Positions 32,095 to 42,127 of a stretch of DNA of 64,000 nucleotides are shown here, piece after piece. The translations under genes were made by a program, and so were the position numbers. Position 1 is the stretch's first letter, and each line of letters begins with the position of its first letter. The stretch is from Ignavibacteria bacterium (GTDB lineage Bacteria; Bacteroidota; Ignavibacteria; Tepidaquicellales; Tepidaquicellaceae): NCBI GenBank assembly GCA_041649015.1, contig JBAZNU010000004.1, positions 248,001 through 312,000 of the forward strand, read 5' to 3'. The notes under the pieces are model-generated. The model did not search any database. It had not been told where the DNA came from and saw only the letters and a program-made list of their open reading frames with translations.

Positions 32095-33048
32095 CTATAT
32101 TTTACCTAATACTTTCATAAAATGGTTATATGTAATCTTAAGACCTTCAGCTCTGTCAACCCTCGGACTCCACTTAAGTATTTCCTTTGCCTTTGTTATA
32201 TCCGGCTGTCTTTGTTTGGGATCATCAGTAGGTAACTCTTTATAAACAATTTTCTGATTCGTTCCTGTTAGTTTTATTATTTCTTCAGCAAATTGCTTAA
32301 TAGTAATTTCGTTCGGATTTCCAATATTAACTGGAAATACATAATCGCTTAAAAGCAGTCTGTAAATACCCTCAATCAAATCCGATACAAAACAGAACGA
32401 TCTGGTCTGGCTTCCATCCCCAAATACCGTTATATCATGTCCTTCAATTGCCTGTTTCATGAATGCTGGCAACGCTCTTCCGTCATCTAACCTCATTCTC
32501 GGACCATAAGTGTTAAAGATTCTAACTATTCTTGTATCAATTCCATGAAATGTGTGATAAGCCATCGTAATTGCTTCCATGAATCTTTTTGCTTCATCAT
32601 AGACTCCTCTTGGACCGATAGGATTTACACTTCCCCAATAATCCTCTGTTTGAGGATGTACGTCAGGATCTCCGTAAATCTCTGATGTTGATGCAATTAA
32701 AAATCTGGACTTCTTTTCCTTTGCGAGACCAAGCAGATTATGCGTACCGAGTGACCCTACTTTAAGAGTCTGTATTGGCATTTTCAAATAATCAATGGGA
32801 CTTGCAGGCGATGCAAAATGAAGAATGTAATCAAGTTTCCCCGGTATGTGTACAAATTTTGTCACATCATAAAAATAAAATTCAAAATTCTTTAATGGAA
32901 ATAAATGTTCAATGTTATTCAATGTCCCTGTGCTAAGATTGTCCATTGCTATTACATGACATCCTTCTTTAATGAAACGATCACACAAATGTGAACCGAG
33001 AAATCCGGCTCCACCCGTTATTAGTACTTTTTTCCCTTCTAAGTCCAT
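32095..33048 (-). CDS. uxs: UDP-glucuronate decarboxylase (UDP-xylose synthase)
   Basis: A 317-residue short-chain dehydrogenase/reductase. The NAD site is ITGGAGFLGSHLCDRF, the catalytic Thr/Ser is in ASTSEIYGDPDVHPQ and the YxxxK is YDEAKRF. The signature SEIYGDPDVHPQTEDYWG followed by VNPIGPRGVYDEAKR is characteristic of UXS. It decarboxylates UDP-glucuronate made by the UGD at 17349 to UDP-xylose, so xylose is a likely component of the polymer. It is a minus-strand gene, 143 bases after the glycosyltransferase gene stop at 33192. Confidence 0.92.
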   Translation of the reverse strand: MDLEGKKVLITGGAGFLGSHLCDRFIKEGCHVIAMDNLSTGTLNNIEHLFPLKNFEFYFYDVTKFVHIPGKLDYILHFASPASPIDYLKMPIQTLKVGSLGTHNLLGLAKEKKSRFLIASTSEIYGDPDVHPQTEDYWGSVNPIGPRGVYDEAKRFMEAITMAYHTFHGIDTRIVRIFNTYGPRMRLDDGRALPAFMKQAIEGHDITVFGDGSQTRSFCFVSDLIEGIYRLLLSDYVFPVNIGNPNEITIKQFAEEIIKLTGTNQKIVYKELPTDDPKQRQPDITKAKEILKWSPRVDRAEGLKITYNHFMKVLGKI

Positions 33049-33191
33049 AATCTGTTACGTTTTATATTTAATACTATTTCTCAATTTAATGTATTTATTT
33101 TTTAAAGTCTTTACAGAAAACTATGCATCTTGTTCATTATCCGTATCCAATTGTATGATCTTTTTATTCCCAAAATGAAATATTCAAATCA

Positions 33192-34070
33192 CTACTTACC
33201 CTTAATGTACTCCAACAATCTGCTGCTCTGAGCTTTTACTCTGTTTTTAAAAGCTTTTGCAAGACTTCCGTCCTTTAATAACCTTCTAGTACCTGTCCAT
33301 GCACGGGCTTTCTCAGATTTCACTCTCTTTATTCTGCCGAATTCACTTATCCTCATAGCCATCATACCATCTTCACTCGCTTGTACGTAATCAGTACTAC
33401 CCTTTATATTCTCACCTTTTCTTGATTTTTCCATCCTGAAACCGTCTATATTTCTGCCGAGTTCAGTTATAAATCCAAAGTTGAAACCAAGTACATTAAT
33501 ATATTCATGCCCCTTTTTTCTCAAAAAGAATAATATCTCAGATATTGATTCATATATTGCAAGACCGAATCTTTTCGTATTCTCAGGCGGTATAAATGAG
33601 TATTTACCGTATACGCATACAACGTTTTCTTCTTTTAATACTTCAACCATCGCATCAACCCATGTAGGAGGATAAAAAGTATCAGCATCTGCACATAGAT
33701 GATATTTACCCCTGGCAGCTTTTAGACCTGCCGACCTCGCATGTGCAATCCCTTGTTCTTTTTCGAATACTGAACGCACACCTAAAAAGTCTATTACACC
33801 CTGAGTATCATCTGTTGAATTGTTATTTACCAAAATCAGTTCACAATTGTAATTTGTTCTTATTTCAGAAATGGAAGATAAAGTTCTCAGTATATTATTC
33901 TCTTCGTTCCAGACTGGAATAACTATTGAAACATCAGGTGATTCTGATTTTAGTTTGCTTAATCCTTCTTTAATTCTGTTAATCTTATCTTGAGATACAT
34001 CATTTATTTTACTGTAAGTAAATAAATGATTTTTTAACCATGAAGGTAAAAAGAATCTGCCCATTTTCAA
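33192..34070 (-). CDS. GT2 family glycosyltransferase
   Basis: A 292-residue family 2 glycosyltransferase. VSIVIPVWNEENNILRTLSS, LVNNNSTDDTQ, EQGIAHARSAGLKAARGKYH and LCADADTFYPPTWVDAMVEV (acid motif) are the GT-A hallmarks, followed by EDGMMAMRISEFGRI. No transmembrane helix is obvious. The C-terminus ends in basic residues (GTRRLLKDGSLAKAFKNRV). Its start overlaps the end of the flippase gene by 4 bases (34067-34070), so it is the third gene of a coupled minus-strand unit. Confidence 0.87.
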   Translation of the reverse strand: MKMGRFFLPSWLKNHLFTYSKINDVSQDKINRIKEGLSKLKSESPDVSIVIPVWNEENNILRTLSSISEIRTNYNCELILVNNNSTDDTQGVIDFLGVRSVFEKEQGIAHARSAGLKAARGKYHLCADADTFYPPTWVDAMVEVLKEENVVCVYGKYSFIPPENTKRFGLAIYESISEILFFLRKKGHEYINVLGFNFGFITELGRNIDGFRMEKSRKGENIKGSTDYVQASEDGMMAMRISEFGRIKRVKSEKARAWTGTRRLLKDGSLAKAFKNRVKAQSSRLLEYIKGK

Positions 34071-35410
34071 CCCTTTGATTTTTTAAAACGTTCTTTTAAA
34101 ATTTGTAAACCGTCTGCATAAAATCGGTAAGCATATATAAACGTATTGAATGGATTTATTTTTAATAGCTTGTACAATATTACATGAGAAATGACAACAG
34201 CAATAAAGAGTGACAAGAGCAATCCGATTGCAGCACCGAAAACTCCGTAATGCGTTAATGCGAAGTACATTATAGTAATTGTAATAACAAAATTAACTAT
34301 TACCGTATAAAAATTGATATTTGGTTTTCCTATCGCGTCTAAAAATGAACCTGATTGTCTGTCGAATGGTTTTAATAAACTCAGAAATATGACTATTCTC
34401 AGAAGAGGAACCGCATCAAGATAAGATTTTCCGGCAATTATTAAAATTATTTGTTCTGCAAATATAAAACATAATGCTACAAATGGTACTGCCATTGCCA
34501 GCATAAGCCCAATTGACCTTTCATACAAGTATTTCACCGCCTGCTTTCCGTCCTTCTCTATTCTTTCTGCGCTCTTCGGAAATACTATTGATGATATTGA
34601 AAAAAGCGGTACATCTATTAAATTTAATACACGAGTCGAAGTGTTAAAAGTAGCAACCTCAGATGTGTTCAAAATTCCTCCGATTAAAAACTTGTCCATA
34701 CTGTTAGCTACAGTTGACGTAATGGTCGTTCCAAACACAAATTTACTGAATCGAAATAATTTTTTTACCCATTCGCGGTCTACCTTTGTCGAAATAGTGA
34801 AATATTTTCTGACTAAAAAATAAGATAAAATTGCAGCAAGTAATGCAAATAATATTTGTAAACCCGCTAGCTGGTACAGATTTACATTTATAGAAAATAT
34901 ATAAATAAGCAGGATCGAAATAAAAAAACCCACGTTATTCAGGAATTGGGAATAAAAAATGTTCTTGAAATTAAATTTTGACTGCATTATAACTATTGAC
35001 TGTGTGAACGGCATGTAAATTAACATCAATATTGCATATAGATATAGCAAATACTGCAAATTCTCTGAAGCCCAGATTTTACTCAGCAAACCTCCAAAAG
35101 ATAGTAGTAATAACATTGATATCACTGTTGTTACGGCGTTTAGAAAAAACGAAGCATTGAGTATTTTTTGGTATTCCTCACCGCTGGCAGCAACAGAATA
35201 TTTTACGAAAGCATTCTGTACAAAAGCATATCTTGTGAAATCGAGTAAACCTCCCACAGTAACGTAAAGTACCCAGACACCGAGGTCCTCTTTTGGTAGT
35301 ATTCTAACCAGAATCAGAAATGTACCAAACCCTGCAAGAAAATCAGTAATCCTGTTTAGAAGCATAAAGATGCCTGATTTCATCCAATATGAATCTTTTA
35401 CAAAACCCAT
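34067..35410 (-). CDS. Polysaccharide flippase (Wzx/MATE-like)
   Basis: A 447-residue polytopic protein with about 12-14 hydrophobic segments, of the polysaccharide-transport (Wzx) family. Features seen include the N-terminal SGIFMLLNRITDFLAGFGTF and the later VANSMDKFLIGGILNTSEVA (the usual loop before the second half), and a final basic tail (KERFKKSKG). It would flip lipid-linked repeat units across the inner membrane. It overlaps the upstream glycosyltransferase by 13 bases and the downstream one by 4. Confidence 0.87.
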   Translation of the reverse strand: MGFVKDSYWMKSGIFMLLNRITDFLAGFGTFLILVRILPKEDLGVWVLYVTVGGLLDFTRYAFVQNAFVKYSVAASGEEYQKILNASFFLNAVTTVISMLLLLSFGGLLSKIWASENLQYLLYLYAILMLIYMPFTQSIVIMQSKFNFKNIFYSQFLNNVGFFISILLIYIFSINVNLYQLAGLQILFALLAAILSYFLVRKYFTISTKVDREWVKKLFRFSKFVFGTTITSTVANSMDKFLIGGILNTSEVATFNTSTRVLNLIDVPLFSISSIVFPKSAERIEKDGKQAVKYLYERSIGLMLAMAVPFVALCFIFAEQIILIIAGKSYLDAVPLLRIVIFLSLLKPFDRQSGSFLDAIGKPNINFYTVIVNFVITITIMYFALTHYGVFGAAIGLLLSLFIAVVISHVILYKLLKINPFNTFIYAYRFYADGLQILKERFKKSKG

Positions 35411-36552
35411 TCCTTTTTATATATATTCAAATAAATCTCTTCAATAGTTTTAATCATTTTATGTAGTTCAAAATCTCGTTCAACACTTATCCTTCCGTTT
35501 GATTCACATTTCTTTCTTAGTTTTTCGTCATTATGAAATGATATTATTGCTTCCGATAATGCTTGAGGATTCTCAAATGGAACAAGTAAACCGTTTTCCC
35601 CGTTTCGAATCACTTCCTTTGTACCGTCTGCCGGTGTAGCAATTACTGCTTTTCTCATTCCCATTGCTTCTATCAGTCCAATCGGTAGCCCTTCCCATAA
35701 AGAAGGTAATACATATATGTCAATAGTATTTAAAACAGAAGGAACATCTTGCATAAATTTGTGAAACCTTATCATTGTTTCATCCAAGCCTAATTCTTTC
35801 GCAAGTTTTATCGCATCTTCTTTTAAATCTCCGTCTCCTATCATTAAAAAATACACTTCATTCGATTTTTTTGCAGTTATCGCTGCTGCTTTTATTACAG
35901 TGAAAGGATCTTTTTGTTTTGTCATTCTTACAATAAAAGCAGCTGTTGTTTTTCCGGCTGGAATACCTAATTCTTCCTTAAGGTCTGGATAGTTTTTGTC
36001 TGGATTAAATTTATCAAGGTTAATACCATTATGAACCAATTTATACCGTTTCATTCCACAATATTTAATGCCTTCACGCATATTAGCTTCAGATACAACG
36101 ATTGTTAAGTCAGTCCTTTTTATTAAAAACCTTTCTGATATTATTCTTAGCTTTTTTACTAAAAAGTTCTGATCCGGATGAAATGACCAGCCATGAACCG
36201 TGTAAATAATCGGTACTTTTCTCTTTTCTGCAATATAATAAGTATTTGAAAGTGCACGCGTCCCATGAGCATGGATTAGGTCAAACTTTTCATTATCAAA
36301 AATTTCACCAACCTTACCTCTTACTCCTTTATCAAATGGTTTTTCGGTGTGAACCACGTATGTTTTAATATTGGCACTTCTCAGCTTTTCAACCATCGGA
36401 CCGTCTGTGAAAGACAATATTACAGGTTCAAATACTTCTTTATTCAAATTCAGAACAAGATCCAAAACATGCGACTCACCTCCGCCAATGTTTCCTTGGC
36501 GTATTGTTTCAAGTATCTTTATCTTGTTTTTGGGAGAAACTATGTTGGGCAT
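35398..36552 (-). CDS. GT4 family glycosyltransferase
   Basis: A 384-residue GT-B glycosyltransferase. N-terminal ILETIRQGNIGGGESHVLDL is the GT4 acceptor loop, and the C-terminal domain has TAAFIVRMTKQKDPFTVIKA, YFLMIGDGDLKEDAIKLAKE, YVLPSLWEGLPIGLIEAMGM and GENGLLVPFENPQALSEAI, including the EGLPxxLIEAM donor motif. It is the first gene of the minus-strand unit (start at 36552), in a 252-base divergent gap with the FIST gene. Substrate unknown. Confidence 0.9.
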   Translation of the reverse strand: MPNIVSPKNKIKILETIRQGNIGGGESHVLDLVLNLNKEVFEPVILSFTDGPMVEKLRSANIKTYVVHTEKPFDKGVRGKVGEIFDNEKFDLIHAHGTRALSNTYYIAEKRKVPIIYTVHGWSFHPDQNFLVKKLRIISERFLIKRTDLTIVVSEANMREGIKYCGMKRYKLVHNGINLDKFNPDKNYPDLKEELGIPAGKTTAAFIVRMTKQKDPFTVIKAAAITAKKSNEVYFLMIGDGDLKEDAIKLAKELGLDETMIRFHKFMQDVPSVLNTIDIYVLPSLWEGLPIGLIEAMGMRKAVIATPADGTKEVIRNGENGLLVPFENPQALSEAIISFHNDEKLRKKCESNGRISVERDFELHKMIKTIEEIYLNIYKKEWVL

Positions 36553-36614
36553 AGTAGATTTTAATTAATCATAATTTAAGAGAATTTTATCAAATATCAT
36601 ATACATTAATTGGA

Positions 36615-36643
36615 ATACAACATATGAGATTTTTTTGTTGTAT
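36615..36643. promoter_or_regulatory. Inverted repeat ATACAACA/TGTTGTAT between divergent genes
   Basis: ATACAACA (36615-36622) and TGTTGTAT (36636-36643) are exact complements around a 13-base loop. It sits 63 bases from the minus-strand start and 162 bases upstream of the FIST gene, in the gap where promoters for both should lie. It could be an operator; it lacks a T run. Confidence 0.35.
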
Positions 36644-36804
36644 AATTAAGATTTAGTTTGTTTACTATTTGGTTTTTTAATCAATTATATTTATATTTAC
36701 AAATCCTTTATTGTAAAAATTTTCATTCTTTAAGGATTTATATACTTGAAATATATAATAGAATAACATAAACTTACTAATATTTTATAACATCAAATTT
36801 TTCG

Positions 36805-37932
36805 ATGATGAAAAGTTTAGAAGTTAGAAGAAGCTTTGCTGCGTCCCCGGATCCCAAAGCAGCTGTCTTAAAGTTAGAAAAGGAATTGATGATTAGCAAT
36901 GAACAGTTCAGCTTTTTGTTCTGTTCAGCTAATTATAATCTTGAAATACTCGGTACTGAATTAAAAAATGCATTTGGTAATAATGTGATATGCTGCACAA
37001 CATCGGGGGAAATATCATCTGAAGGTTATTCAAATGATAGTATTGTAGGTGCAAGTATTTCTTCCAAAAATATGAAGTTCCATAAGTATTTTATTCCCGA
37101 TGTAGCTGATTTTGATTCGGTTTCTGCAAGAGAATTACACTCCACCTTTTTAAAAGATCTTGAGAATTCAAGTTTGCATAAAGCGAAATACATTGGTATT
37201 GTGATTATTGATGGATTATCAATGAAAGAAGATAATATTATCGCTATTCTTTCAAAAACCTTTGAAAATGTAGAAATTGTAGGAGGCTCTTCCGGTGATG
37301 ATTTAAGGTTCGATAAAACCTATATTTACAATGACGGAGAATTTCTCACCAACTCAGCAGTTTTCTTAATCATAGAAACCGAAGTTCCTTATATTGCATT
37401 TAACACTCAGCACTTCGAACCTGTCGATCAAAAACTCGTTATTACAGATGCTGATCCTTCCAATAGAATTGTGTATGAAATAAACGGTGAAAAAGCCGCA
37501 ATTGAATATGCTAAAATTCTTGGTATTGAAGTTAATGATCTTAATCCTCAGTTTTTTGCGAGATATCCTGTCATGCTCAATATTGGTGGGAATTGGTATA
37601 TTCGTTCAATCGCAAAAGTGAATGATGATTTTAGTCTGACATTTTTTTGTGCCATAGATTCTGGTTTAGTTTTAACTATTGCAAAAGGTAATGATATAAT
37701 CCAAAATTTAAAAAATAAATTATTTGAAATCCACTCGCAGATAGGGGAAATAAGCTTGATTCTGGTGTTCGATTGTATTCTAAGAAGATTGGAAGTTGAA
37801 CAAAAAAATTTATCCAAAGAAATGAACAAAATATTCTCAAAAGAAAATATCATTGGTTTCAATTCGTATGGAGAACAATGCAATTTTGTCCACGTTAATC
37901 AAACCCTGACAGGAGTAGCTTTCGGTAAGTAA
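36805..37932 (+). CDS. FIST domain sensor protein
   Basis: A 375-residue FIST protein (FIST_N about 20-205, FIST_C about 220-370). FIST_N features include FSFLFCSANYNLEILGTELK, VICCTTSGEI and VEIVGGSSGDDLRF; FIST_C ends with IIGFNSYGEQCNFVHVNQT. FIST domains sense small ligands; some members (NosP) bind haem and NO and are encoded next to hybrid kinases. Here the hybrid kinase at 37950 follows after 17 bases, the same arrangement. I did not find proof of a haem ligand, so NosP function is inference. Two adjacent ATGs (36805 and 36808) are possible starts. Confidence 0.87.
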   Translation: MMKSLEVRRSFAASPDPKAAVLKLEKELMISNEQFSFLFCSANYNLEILGTELKNAFGNNVICCTTSGEISSEGYSNDSIVGASISSKNMKFHKYFIPDVADFDSVSARELHSTFLKDLENSSLHKAKYIGIVIIDGLSMKEDNIIAILSKTFENVEIVGGSSGDDLRFDKTYIYNDGEFLTNSAVFLIIETEVPYIAFNTQHFEPVDQKLVITDADPSNRIVYEINGEKAAIEYAKILGIEVNDLNPQFFARYPVMLNIGGNWYIRSIAKVNDDFSLTFFCAIDSGLVLTIAKGNDIIQNLKNKLFEIHSQIGEISLILVFDCILRRLEVEQKNLSKEMNKIFSKENIIGFNSYGEQCNFVHVNQTLTGVAFGK

Positions 37933-37949
37933 TATTTAATTTTAAGTAT

Positions 37950-40900
37950 ATGGCGAATAAATATAATGTTGAAGAGCTCCATAATAAAATAGATGAGCTG
38001 GAAAAAGAACTTCTAAAGTCGAGAAAAATTCAAAAAGCCTTGATGTTGAAAGTTGAGAAAAGTATAGAATTGTCTGGTAACGATTTTTCTCTTTTCGAAG
38101 CTAATGTGCACCTGCAGGAAATTGTCAAACTTAAAACTAAAGAACTCGTTCTTGCGAATGAACTCCTAAGAAAAGAGATAAACGAAAATAAACGGACCGC
38201 TGAACTGCTTAAAATTAGTGAAGAACGTATTAGACTTATATTGGATAATGTACAGGCTGGTATTATGATTATTGACCCCGCTACCCATATTATTGTTGAC
38301 GTTAACACTACTGCTTTGCAAATGATGGAAAGAGATAGGAATCAGATTGTAGGTTTAACCTGTCACAATTTTGTATGTCCTGCAGATGAGGGAAAATGTC
38401 CTATAACTGACTTGGGTTGCATTATCGAAAGAGAGGAAAGGGCACTCATACTTCCGACAGGTAAAAAACTAGATATTCTAAAATCTGTTAATAAAATCAG
38501 TATCGACGGTAAAGATATGTTAATAGAAAGTTTTGTCGATATTACGCAGAGAATGATTGCCGAAGATGCACTTAAGAAAAGCGAACAGAGAAACCGTGCA
38601 TTACTCGATGCAATTCCTGACCTTGTTTTTAATATTAATTCAGATGGAATAATTGTCGATTACCATACTTCAAACCGTAATCAGTTAATGGTTCCGCCCG
38701 AGAAATTTCTTGGTAACCATTTCCGGTATATATTACCCGAAAATCTTGTAAAGGGTTTTGAGGACACTATAAACTTATCGAAAAAGACCAACAGCCTTGA
38801 ATCATTCGAATACCATTTGGATACGCTGGGTAATTCCAAATACTATGAAGCCAGAATAAAAGAGTTTGTCGAAAATCAAATTCTTGTACTTATTCGTGAT
38901 TTTACTGAACAAAAATTGGCGGAACAACGTTTAGAATCTCTGAATTTAATGCATTCTTTAATTAATGAAATATCCTCGTCGCTTATAAAATCTTCAGATG
39001 ATATTGATTCGAGTATTAACCTTTCTCTAAAAAAACTTTGTGAATTTACAAAGGTTGATAGGGTTTATATCTTTGATTTTAATCATGACTTAAAGTTGAT
39101 GAGCAACACTTATGAGTGGTGTAATGAAGGTATCACATCTGAAATAGATAACTTACAGGATTTGCATTATGATCAGATTCCAAGATGGATAGAAAGTTTT
39201 CGAAAGAATGAGCATGTGTATATTCCTAAAGTATCAGAAATATCAGATGAGTTTAAAGCAGAAAAGGATTTGCTCGAACCTCAGGGAATTATATCTTTGA
39301 TAGCTGTTCCTATGTATTACAGTGATATACTTCTGGGTTTTATTGGATTTGATTCCGTTCACTCAGTAAAAGTTTGGGATGAAGCTGATATCAATTTGCT
39401 AAAACTTACAGGCGAAATTATCGCCGGTGCTATTTTCAGGCATAAGTTTGAAGTTGAGTTGATTAAACAGAAATCAATCGCTGATGCTGCAAATAAAGCA
39501 AAGAGTGAATTTATTGCAAATATGAGTCATGAAATAAGAACTCCTATGAACGCGATACTTGGATTTTCGGAAATACTGTTTAATACTTCCACTGATCAGT
39601 CGTCTAAAAGCTACCTTAAAACTATTTTAAACAGCGGTAGAACATTGCTTTCTTTGATTAACGATATTTTAGACCTTTCAAAAATTGAAGCCGGTAAGCT
39701 TGAATTGCATTCTGAATCTGTCAATCTCAGGGATATATTATCTGATTTGAGTCATATTTTCTCGCAAAAACTTGAAGAGAAAAGGTTAAAATTGATTTTT
39801 GATTTTCCTGAAGAGTTTCCCAAATATCTCTTTTTGGATGAAGTCAGAATCAGACAGGTGTTTTTGAATCTGGTAGGTAATTCAATTAAATTCACTAGCA
39901 ACGGATACGTTAAAGTATCTTCGCAAATGGATAAGTGCGACGTCGCAAATAATATGTATGATATTTCTATTTCAGTTGAAGACACCGGAATTGGTATCTC
40001 AGAAAATGATCAGAATGCTATTTTTGATTCTTTCAGGCAAGCCGCAGGTATTAGTGCTAAACATTTCGGAGGAACAGGTTTGGGACTCGCAATCTCAAAA
40101 AGACTTATCGAAATGATGAACGGTACTATTTCAGTTAAAAGCGAAATAGGTGTCGGTAGTGTCTTTACCGTAAAACTCAAAAACATTAAAAGCGTTAAAG
40201 GAGAAAAAAAGAAAAAAGGAGTAATTGACTGGGATAAAGAGAAATTGAATTTCGGAAATGCAAGGGTGTTGATCGTTGATGATATTCAGCAAAATATTGA
40301 TATTGTTAAAATATATCTTGCTGATGCAGGTGTAGTTTTTGGCGAAATTAATTCTGCAGAGAAGATTGAGGATTTCGTTAAAGTTTTTAAACCCGACATT
40401 ATTCTTATGGACCTGAGAATGCCTGAAGTTAGCGGATATGAAGCTAATGCTATCATCAAAATGAACCCGGATTTTTCCAAAATTCCGGTTATTGCTTTTA
40501 CTGCTTCCTCTATGCAAAGTGATGAAGCAAAAATTGTCAGAGAATTTGAAGGATTCCTCAGAAAACCAATACTTAAAAATGAACTGATAAAAGAATTAAT
40601 GAAATTTCTAAAATACTCTAAGGTCTCTGAAGATGAAACCGACAACAAAGATCATTTAAAAAGATTAATCTTGAGTAATTTGCCAAAAGAAACTATCTTA
40701 AAACATGCTGAAATAGTTTCTGATTCTTTAAGTGAGAGAAGCCAGAATTTACTGGAATACATGGATTTTGATGAAATCGGGAATTTTATTAACGACTTTA
40801 AATCAATCTGTTCCGATAACCATATTAATATGTTTGATAAATATATCGAAAGTCTGCGAAATGATTACAACAATTTTGATATAAATTCTTTAAAACAAAA

Positions 40901-40955
40901 TCTCAATTCTTTGCCTCTGTTATTAAGAAATCTCAAATCAAAATATAATGAATAA
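37950..40955 (+). CDS. PAS-PAS-GAF hybrid histidine kinase with receiver
   Basis: A 1001-residue cytoplasmic hybrid kinase. Order: N-terminal coiled coil (about 1-85), PAS1 (about 85-205, with cysteine-rich CHNFVCPADEGKCPITDLGC), PAS2 (about 212-325), GAF (about 335-505), HisKA with His527 in NMSHEIRTPMNAILGF, HATPase (GGTGLGL near 707), receiver (VDDIQQN, Asp821 in DIILMDLRMP, RKP lysine), and a C-terminal helical tail (about 890-1001) without an evident HPt histidine. It follows the FIST gene by 17 bases, and its TAATG stop/start overlap couples it to the next kinase. FIST input seems likely. Confidence 0.92.
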   Translation: MANKYNVEELHNKIDELEKELLKSRKIQKALMLKVEKSIELSGNDFSLFEANVHLQEIVKLKTKELVLANELLRKEINENKRTAELLKISEERIRLILDNVQAGIMIIDPATHIIVDVNTTALQMMERDRNQIVGLTCHNFVCPADEGKCPITDLGCIIEREERALILPTGKKLDILKSVNKISIDGKDMLIESFVDITQRMIAEDALKKSEQRNRALLDAIPDLVFNINSDGIIVDYHTSNRNQLMVPPEKFLGNHFRYILPENLVKGFEDTINLSKKTNSLESFEYHLDTLGNSKYYEARIKEFVENQILVLIRDFTEQKLAEQRLESLNLMHSLINEISSSLIKSSDDIDSSINLSLKKLCEFTKVDRVYIFDFNHDLKLMSNTYEWCNEGITSEIDNLQDLHYDQIPRWIESFRKNEHVYIPKVSEISDEFKAEKDLLEPQGIISLIAVPMYYSDILLGFIGFDSVHSVKVWDEADINLLKLTGEIIAGAIFRHKFEVELIKQKSIADAANKAKSEFIANMSHEIRTPMNAILGFSEILFNTSTDQSSKSYLKTILNSGRTLLSLINDILDLSKIEAGKLELHSESVNLRDILSDLSHIFSQKLEEKRLKLIFDFPEEFPKYLFLDEVRIRQVFLNLVGNSIKFTSNGYVKVSSQMDKCDVANNMYDISISVEDTGIGISENDQNAIFDSFRQAAGISAKHFGGTGLGLAISKRLIEMMNGTISVKSEIGVGSVFTVKLKNIKSVKGEKKKKGVIDWDKEKLNFGNARVLIVDDIQQNIDIVKIYLADAGVVFGEINSAEKIEDFVKVFKPDIILMDLRMPEVSGYEANAIIKMNPDFSKIPVIAFTASSMQSDEAKIVREFEGFLRKPILKNELIKELMKFLKYSKVSEDETDNKDHLKRLILSNLPKETILKHAEIVSDSLSERSQNLLEYMDFDEIGNFINDFKSICSDNHINMFDKYIESLRNDYNNFDINSLKQNLNSLPLLLRNLKSKYNE

Positions 40956-42055
40956 TGATTAGTAATAATTTGCACAAATATTCAATATTAATAGTCGATG
41001 ATCAACCGCAGAATATACAGCTTATAGGTACACTTCTTAGGAATCATTACAATCTTTATGTTGCCGATAGCGGTGAAAAAGCAATAAAAATTGCATTAGA
41101 TAAGAAACCTGATTTAATTTTGCTTGATATTATGATGCCGGTTCTGTCAGGTTTTGAAGTATGTGAGATTTTGAAATCTGATTCTGAAACAGTGGGAATA
41201 CCAATAATTTTCCTCACGGCAAAAAATGAATCAGATGATATCGTAACGGGTTTTTCGCTCGGTGCTGTTGATTACATAACTAAACCTTTTAAAAGTGAAG
41301 AAGTATTGATTCGCGTTTCCACTCACCTGAAACTCAAAGAAGCAGTCGATGAACTTAAAAGACGCAACTATGAAAAAGATAGATTCTTCTCAATAATAGC
41401 TCATGACCTGAATAATCCCTTTAACGGATTCATCGCTCTTACTGCTATGGTGCGTGATAAAATAGAAAAGTTTTCTCCCGAAGAGTTGAAGAATTTTATG
41501 GACATGATGAACTCCTCTGCAAATCAATTGCATAAACTTCTTAAAAATTTACTCGAATGGGCAAGGCTACAAATGGGTAATATTAAGTTTAAACCTTCAT
41601 ACAACAATTTTTTCAACTGTGTTGAAAAAGCTTTCTATTATCTTAGAAATAATCTCGATGAAAAGAAAATACATACTGTTATCGATATTCCAGGAGACTT
41701 GGGATTTGTTTATGATGTTGATATGCTTGAAACTGTTTTAAGAAACTTGATTAGCAACGCTATTAAGTTTACAAACACTGGCGGTAATATTCATGTCAGC
41801 TCTGAAATTAGAGATGGTGAAGTGATAATTTCTATAAAGGATTCAGGAATCGGTATGTCTGAATCTTTAAAAAGTAAAATATTTAAACTATCTGAATCTG
41901 TCTCCCGAAAGGGGACATCGGGAGAGGAAAGCACTGGACTGGGGCTCATTCTTTGCAAAGACCTTGTAGAAATGAATAACGGTAAAATATGGTTTGAATC
42001 TGAAATAGACAAGGGATCTACTTTCTTTGTATCTTTTCCCTATGTTTCGAAGTAA
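40955..42055 (+). CDS. Receiver-histidine kinase
   Basis: A 366-residue receiver-kinase. Receiver (about 10-125) has VDDQPQN, Asp58 in DLILLDIMMPVLSGFE and ITKPF lysine. A short linker leads to HisKA with His150 in FFSIIAHDLNNPFNGF and a HATPase (NLISNAIKFTN, DSGIGM, ESTGLGL). There is no transmembrane part. The start overlaps the hybrid kinase stop by one base (TAATG). A response-regulator-first kinase like this usually takes phosphate from another kinase or is modulated by its own receiver, so the pair probably forms one relay with the FIST sensor. Confidence 0.9.
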   Translation: MISNNLHKYSILIVDDQPQNIQLIGTLLRNHYNLYVADSGEKAIKIALDKKPDLILLDIMMPVLSGFEVCEILKSDSETVGIPIIFLTAKNESDDIVTGFSLGAVDYITKPFKSEEVLIRVSTHLKLKEAVDELKRRNYEKDRFFSIIAHDLNNPFNGFIALTAMVRDKIEKFSPEELKNFMDMMNSSANQLHKLLKNLLEWARLQMGNIKFKPSYNNFFNCVEKAFYYLRNNLDEKKIHTVIDIPGDLGFVYDVDMLETVLRNLISNAIKFTNTGGNIHVSSEIRDGEVIISIKDSGIGMSESLKSKIFKLSESVSRKGTSGEESTGLGLILCKDLVEMNNGKIWFESEIDKGSTFFVSFPYVSK

Positions 42056-42080
42056 ATACTTGTTGATTGTATTTCACTTC
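42049..42080. terminator. Hairpin between convergent kinase operons, possible terminator
   Basis: GAAGTAAATAC (42049-42059) pairs with GTATTTCACTTC (42069-42080) with one bulged base. It begins just before the stop of the plus-strand kinase and lies 48 bases from the end of the minus-strand receiver. There is no T run, so a terminator role is uncertain. Confidence 0.35.
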
Positions 42081-42127
42081 CTTATTAAGATAATATGTCT
42101 GGAATTTGAATATTTCTTTAATTATAA

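Noticed and set aside
37950..40955. HPt domain at the C-terminus of the hybrid kinase
   Set aside because: The last 110 residues are helical, but I cannot see a clear phosphoacceptor histidine motif.
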